From Bacteroidales bacterium UBA2198 (GTDB lineage: Bacteria; Bacteroidota; Bacteroidia; Bacteroidales; VadinHA17), in the NCBI GenBank assembly GCA_002328625.1, contig DCVC01000182.1, forward strand, positions 1 through 9,128: a DNA stretch of 9,128 nt, given 5' to 3'. Below are positions 8,076-9,128 of this stretch, piece by piece. The first letter of the stretch is position 1. Each line of letters opens with the position of its first letter. The position numbers were made by a program, and so were the translations under genes. The notes beneath the pieces are model-generated. The model ran no database searches. It saw only the letters and a program-made list of their open reading frames with translations, and was not told the DNA's origin.

Positions 8076-8164
8076 CCTTAAGTCATTAGTAAACAAATTC
8101 ACCGCATTAATAATTCAGCAGGTCATTTTTTGGGTCATCGTGGTTGTTAATTTCAAACGTTCCT

Positions 8165-8172
8165 CAAATTTA
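8165..8172 (-). promoter_or_regulatory. Candidate -7 element for the heme-c lipoprotein operon
   Basis: On the minus strand this reads TAAATTTG, an exact match to the Bacteroides -7 consensus TAnnTTTG. It would give a leader of about 80 nt before the ATG at 8075. No TTTG-like -33 element is found about 19 bp upstream, so the call rests on a single short match in A/T-rich DNA. Confidence 0.33.
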
Positions 8173-8237
8173 ATTACATTTTTGGATTTCTATGTGATAC
8201 TTTGTTAAACGCCTGGTATTCCTTTGATAAACTTACC

Positions 8238-8275
8238 TGTTGATAGTTAAAAAATATTAAAATATGCTGATAGTT
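8238..8275 (+). repeat. Pair of direct repeats TGYTGATAGTT upstream of the oxidoreductase promoter
   Basis: TGTTGATAGTT (8238-8248) and TGCTGATAGTT (8265-8275) match at 10 of 11 positions and are 27 bp apart from start to start. The second copy touches the -33 element at 8275. Two co-directional copies spaced at 27 bp, about 2.6 helical turns and so not in exact phase, could be binding half-sites for an activator. Binding is inference; the repeat itself is visible. Confidence 0.45.
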
Positions 8276-8305
8276 TTGTTATTAAAATCCATATATTTAC
8301 ATTTG
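8275..8305 (+). promoter_or_regulatory. Bacteroidota-type promoter for the oxidoreductase gene
   Basis: TTTG at 8275-8278 is followed after exactly 19 bp by TACATTTG at 8298-8305. Both elements match the primary sigma factor consensus of Bacteroides (-33 TTTG, -7 TAnnTTTG) without mismatch. Transcription would start near 8312, giving a leader of about 50 nt to the ATG at 8362. A second -7-like TAGTTTTG at 8271-8278 overlaps the -33 element but lacks an upstream partner at the right distance. Confidence 0.72.
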
Positions 8306-8320
8306 GTTACAATCTGTAAC
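8306..8320. promoter_or_regulatory. Palindromic operator candidate over the transcription start
   Basis: GTTACA (8306-8311) and TGTAAC (8315-8320) form a 6-bp inverted repeat with a 3-bp centre (ATC). It begins at the base after the -7 element and covers the expected transcription start. This is a typical position for a dimeric repressor site that would block initiation. No regulator gene is in the window, so the binding protein is unknown. Confidence 0.42.
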
Positions 8321-8361
8321 ATTGAATTCCGGTTTTTAAGTTCTCATAAATCCAATCTAAT

Positions 8362-9128
8362 ATGAAAAAATCTAGTATCTCAAGACGTAATTTTCTGGGT
8401 AAAGCTGCAACGGTTGGAGTAGCAGGTGTTGTTGCTCCGGCAATCATAACCAGTTGTGCCCGTGAAGCAAAAAAGAAAGTAGTGGAAGTGCCTTTAATGC
8501 TGGAAACGGCTCCTGACGGACCGGTTTTAAAAGCGGGCGTAATAGGCTGCGGAGGCCGCGGCAGTGGTGCTGCAATTGATTTCCTCAACGCGGGTCCCAA
8601 TCTTCAGATTGTGGCACTTGGTGATATTCTCAAGGACAGGGTTGATCAGTGCAAAGCGAGACTGGAGAAGGAAAAGCAAGTTATAGTTCCTGAAGAGATG
8701 TGCTTTTCGGGGTTTGATGCATATCAGAAAGTGATTGATGCGGGTGTGGATCTGATTATTACTGCCACTCCGCCATTCTTCCGTCCCGAACATTTTGCAG
8801 CAGCCGTGTCAGCCCGCAAGCATGTGTTCATGGAAAAGCCGGTTTGTGTTGATCCTGTCGGTGCAAGATCGATCATGGCGACTGCCGAAAAAGCCAAAGG
8901 GATGGAACTCTCAGTTGTGACAGGAACACAGAGGCGTCATCAGCTGGACTATGTTGCCGCCTGGCAGCAGGTACAGCAGGGTCTGATAGGAGATATTGTC
9001 GGTGGGAACATCTGGTGGAACGGCGGCAAGTTGTGGCACCGCGATCCCAATCCAATGTGGTCTGAGATGGAATACATGATTCGCGACTGGGTTAACTGGT
9101 GCTGGCTCTCAGGTGACCATATAGTTGA
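8362..9128 (+). CDS. Exported Gfo/Idh/MocA-family oxidoreductase, N-terminal part (3' end outside window)
   Basis: The reading frame is open from ATG 8362 to the window end (255 codons, no stop). It encodes a twin-arginine signal with SRRNFLGKAA at residues 7-16, then a hydrophobic stretch ending IITSC, where Cys32 could be a lipobox cysteine. The Rossmann domain follows: KAGVIGCGGRG (57-67) supplies the NAD(P)-binding GxGxxG, VDLIITATPP (129-138) and HVFMEKPVCVDP (154-165) carry the family's EKP motif with the conserved Lys159. GTQRRHQLDYV (188-198) and the final LSGDHIV are typical of exported members in Bacteroidota and Planctomycetota. Such enzymes oxidise or reduce sugars and related polyols; some relatives (GH109) use NAD+ for glycosidic bond hydrolysis. 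Which applies here cannot be decided without the C-terminal half. Tat export fits folding with a bound cofactor in the cytoplasm. The gene diverges from the heme-c lipoprotein operon and has its own promoter at 8275-8305. Confidence 0.93.
   Translation, partial: MKKSSISRRNFLGKAATVGVAGVVAPAIITSCAREAKKKVVEVPLMLETAPDGPVLKAGVIGCGGRGSGAAIDFLNAGPNLQIVALGDILKDRVDQCKARLEKEKQVIVPEEMCFSGFDAYQKVIDAGVDLIITATPPFFRPEHFAAAVSARKHVFMEKPVCVDPVGARSIMATAEKAKGMELSVVTGTQRRHQLDYVAAWQQVQQGLIGDIVGGNIWWNGGKLWHRDPNPMWSEMEYMIRDWVNWCWLSGDHIV

Noticed and set aside
7845..8081. 78-codon plus-strand open frame
   Set aside because: It is antisense to the N-terminal part of the heme-c lipoprotein gene, with no family resemblance.
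8307..8793. Two minus-strand open frames overlapping the oxidoreductase start
   Set aside because: They run antisense to the Tat signal and Rossmann motifs of a clear Gfo/Idh/MocA gene and across its promoter, with low-complexity translations. Not genes.
8362..9128. Firm GH109 glycosidase assignment
   Set aside because: The Tat signal and Rossmann motifs are shared with many exported Gfo/Idh/MocA enzymes, and the C-terminal half needed to decide is outside the window.

Overview
The window looks like chromosomal DNA from a Bacteroidota species, probably Bacteroidales. The reasons are an adjacent SusC/SusD outer-membrane nutrient uptake pair, two lipoproteins, a promoter matching the Bacteroides -33/-7 consensus (TTTG, 19 bp, TAnnTTTG), A/T-rich leaders without Shine-Dalgarno sequences, and a gene that I recall as a Bacteroidota family of unknown function (DUF6057-like). 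The order or genus is inference; no rRNA or marker gene is present.

Layout. Positions 1-3400 (+) hold the C-terminal part of a SusC/RagA TonB-dependent transporter, cut by the window edge, then a complete SusD/RagB lipoprotein. A strong hairpin at 3439-3468 ends this unit and probably also the convergent minus-strand gene at 3475-4671, an MFS permease of the NupG/XapB (nucleoside:H+ symporter) type. Between that permease and the next minus-strand gene lies a perfect 30-bp palindrome (4731-4760). Positions 4810-8075 (-) form a two-gene unit, transcribed from right to left: a PD40/TolB-like propeller lipoprotein carrying one heme-c motif (CINCH), then a large polytopic membrane protein with a soluble helical C-terminal half. 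A regulatory region of about 290 bp separates this unit from a divergent plus-strand gene (8362 to the window end). That gene encodes a Gfo/Idh/MocA-type oxidoreductase with a twin-arginine signal and is cut by the right edge.

How the parts may work together. SusC and SusD would take up an oligomeric substrate across the outer membrane. The NupG-type permease could carry a product across the inner membrane, and the exported oxidoreductase could modify a sugar outside the cytoplasm. No glycoside hydrolase, sugar kinase or local regulator is visible, so the substrate cannot be named. The least understood part is the heme-c propeller lipoprotein with its polytopic partner. It is the best candidate here for an uncharacterised system, although both families seem to be known as sequence families.

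The divergent region 8076-8361 contains a well-formed promoter, a 15-bp palindrome over the expected transcription start, and a near-perfect 11-bp direct repeat upstream. Together they suggest regulated expression of the oxidoreductase. No tRNA, rRNA, CRISPR array, insertion sequence or phage gene was seen.
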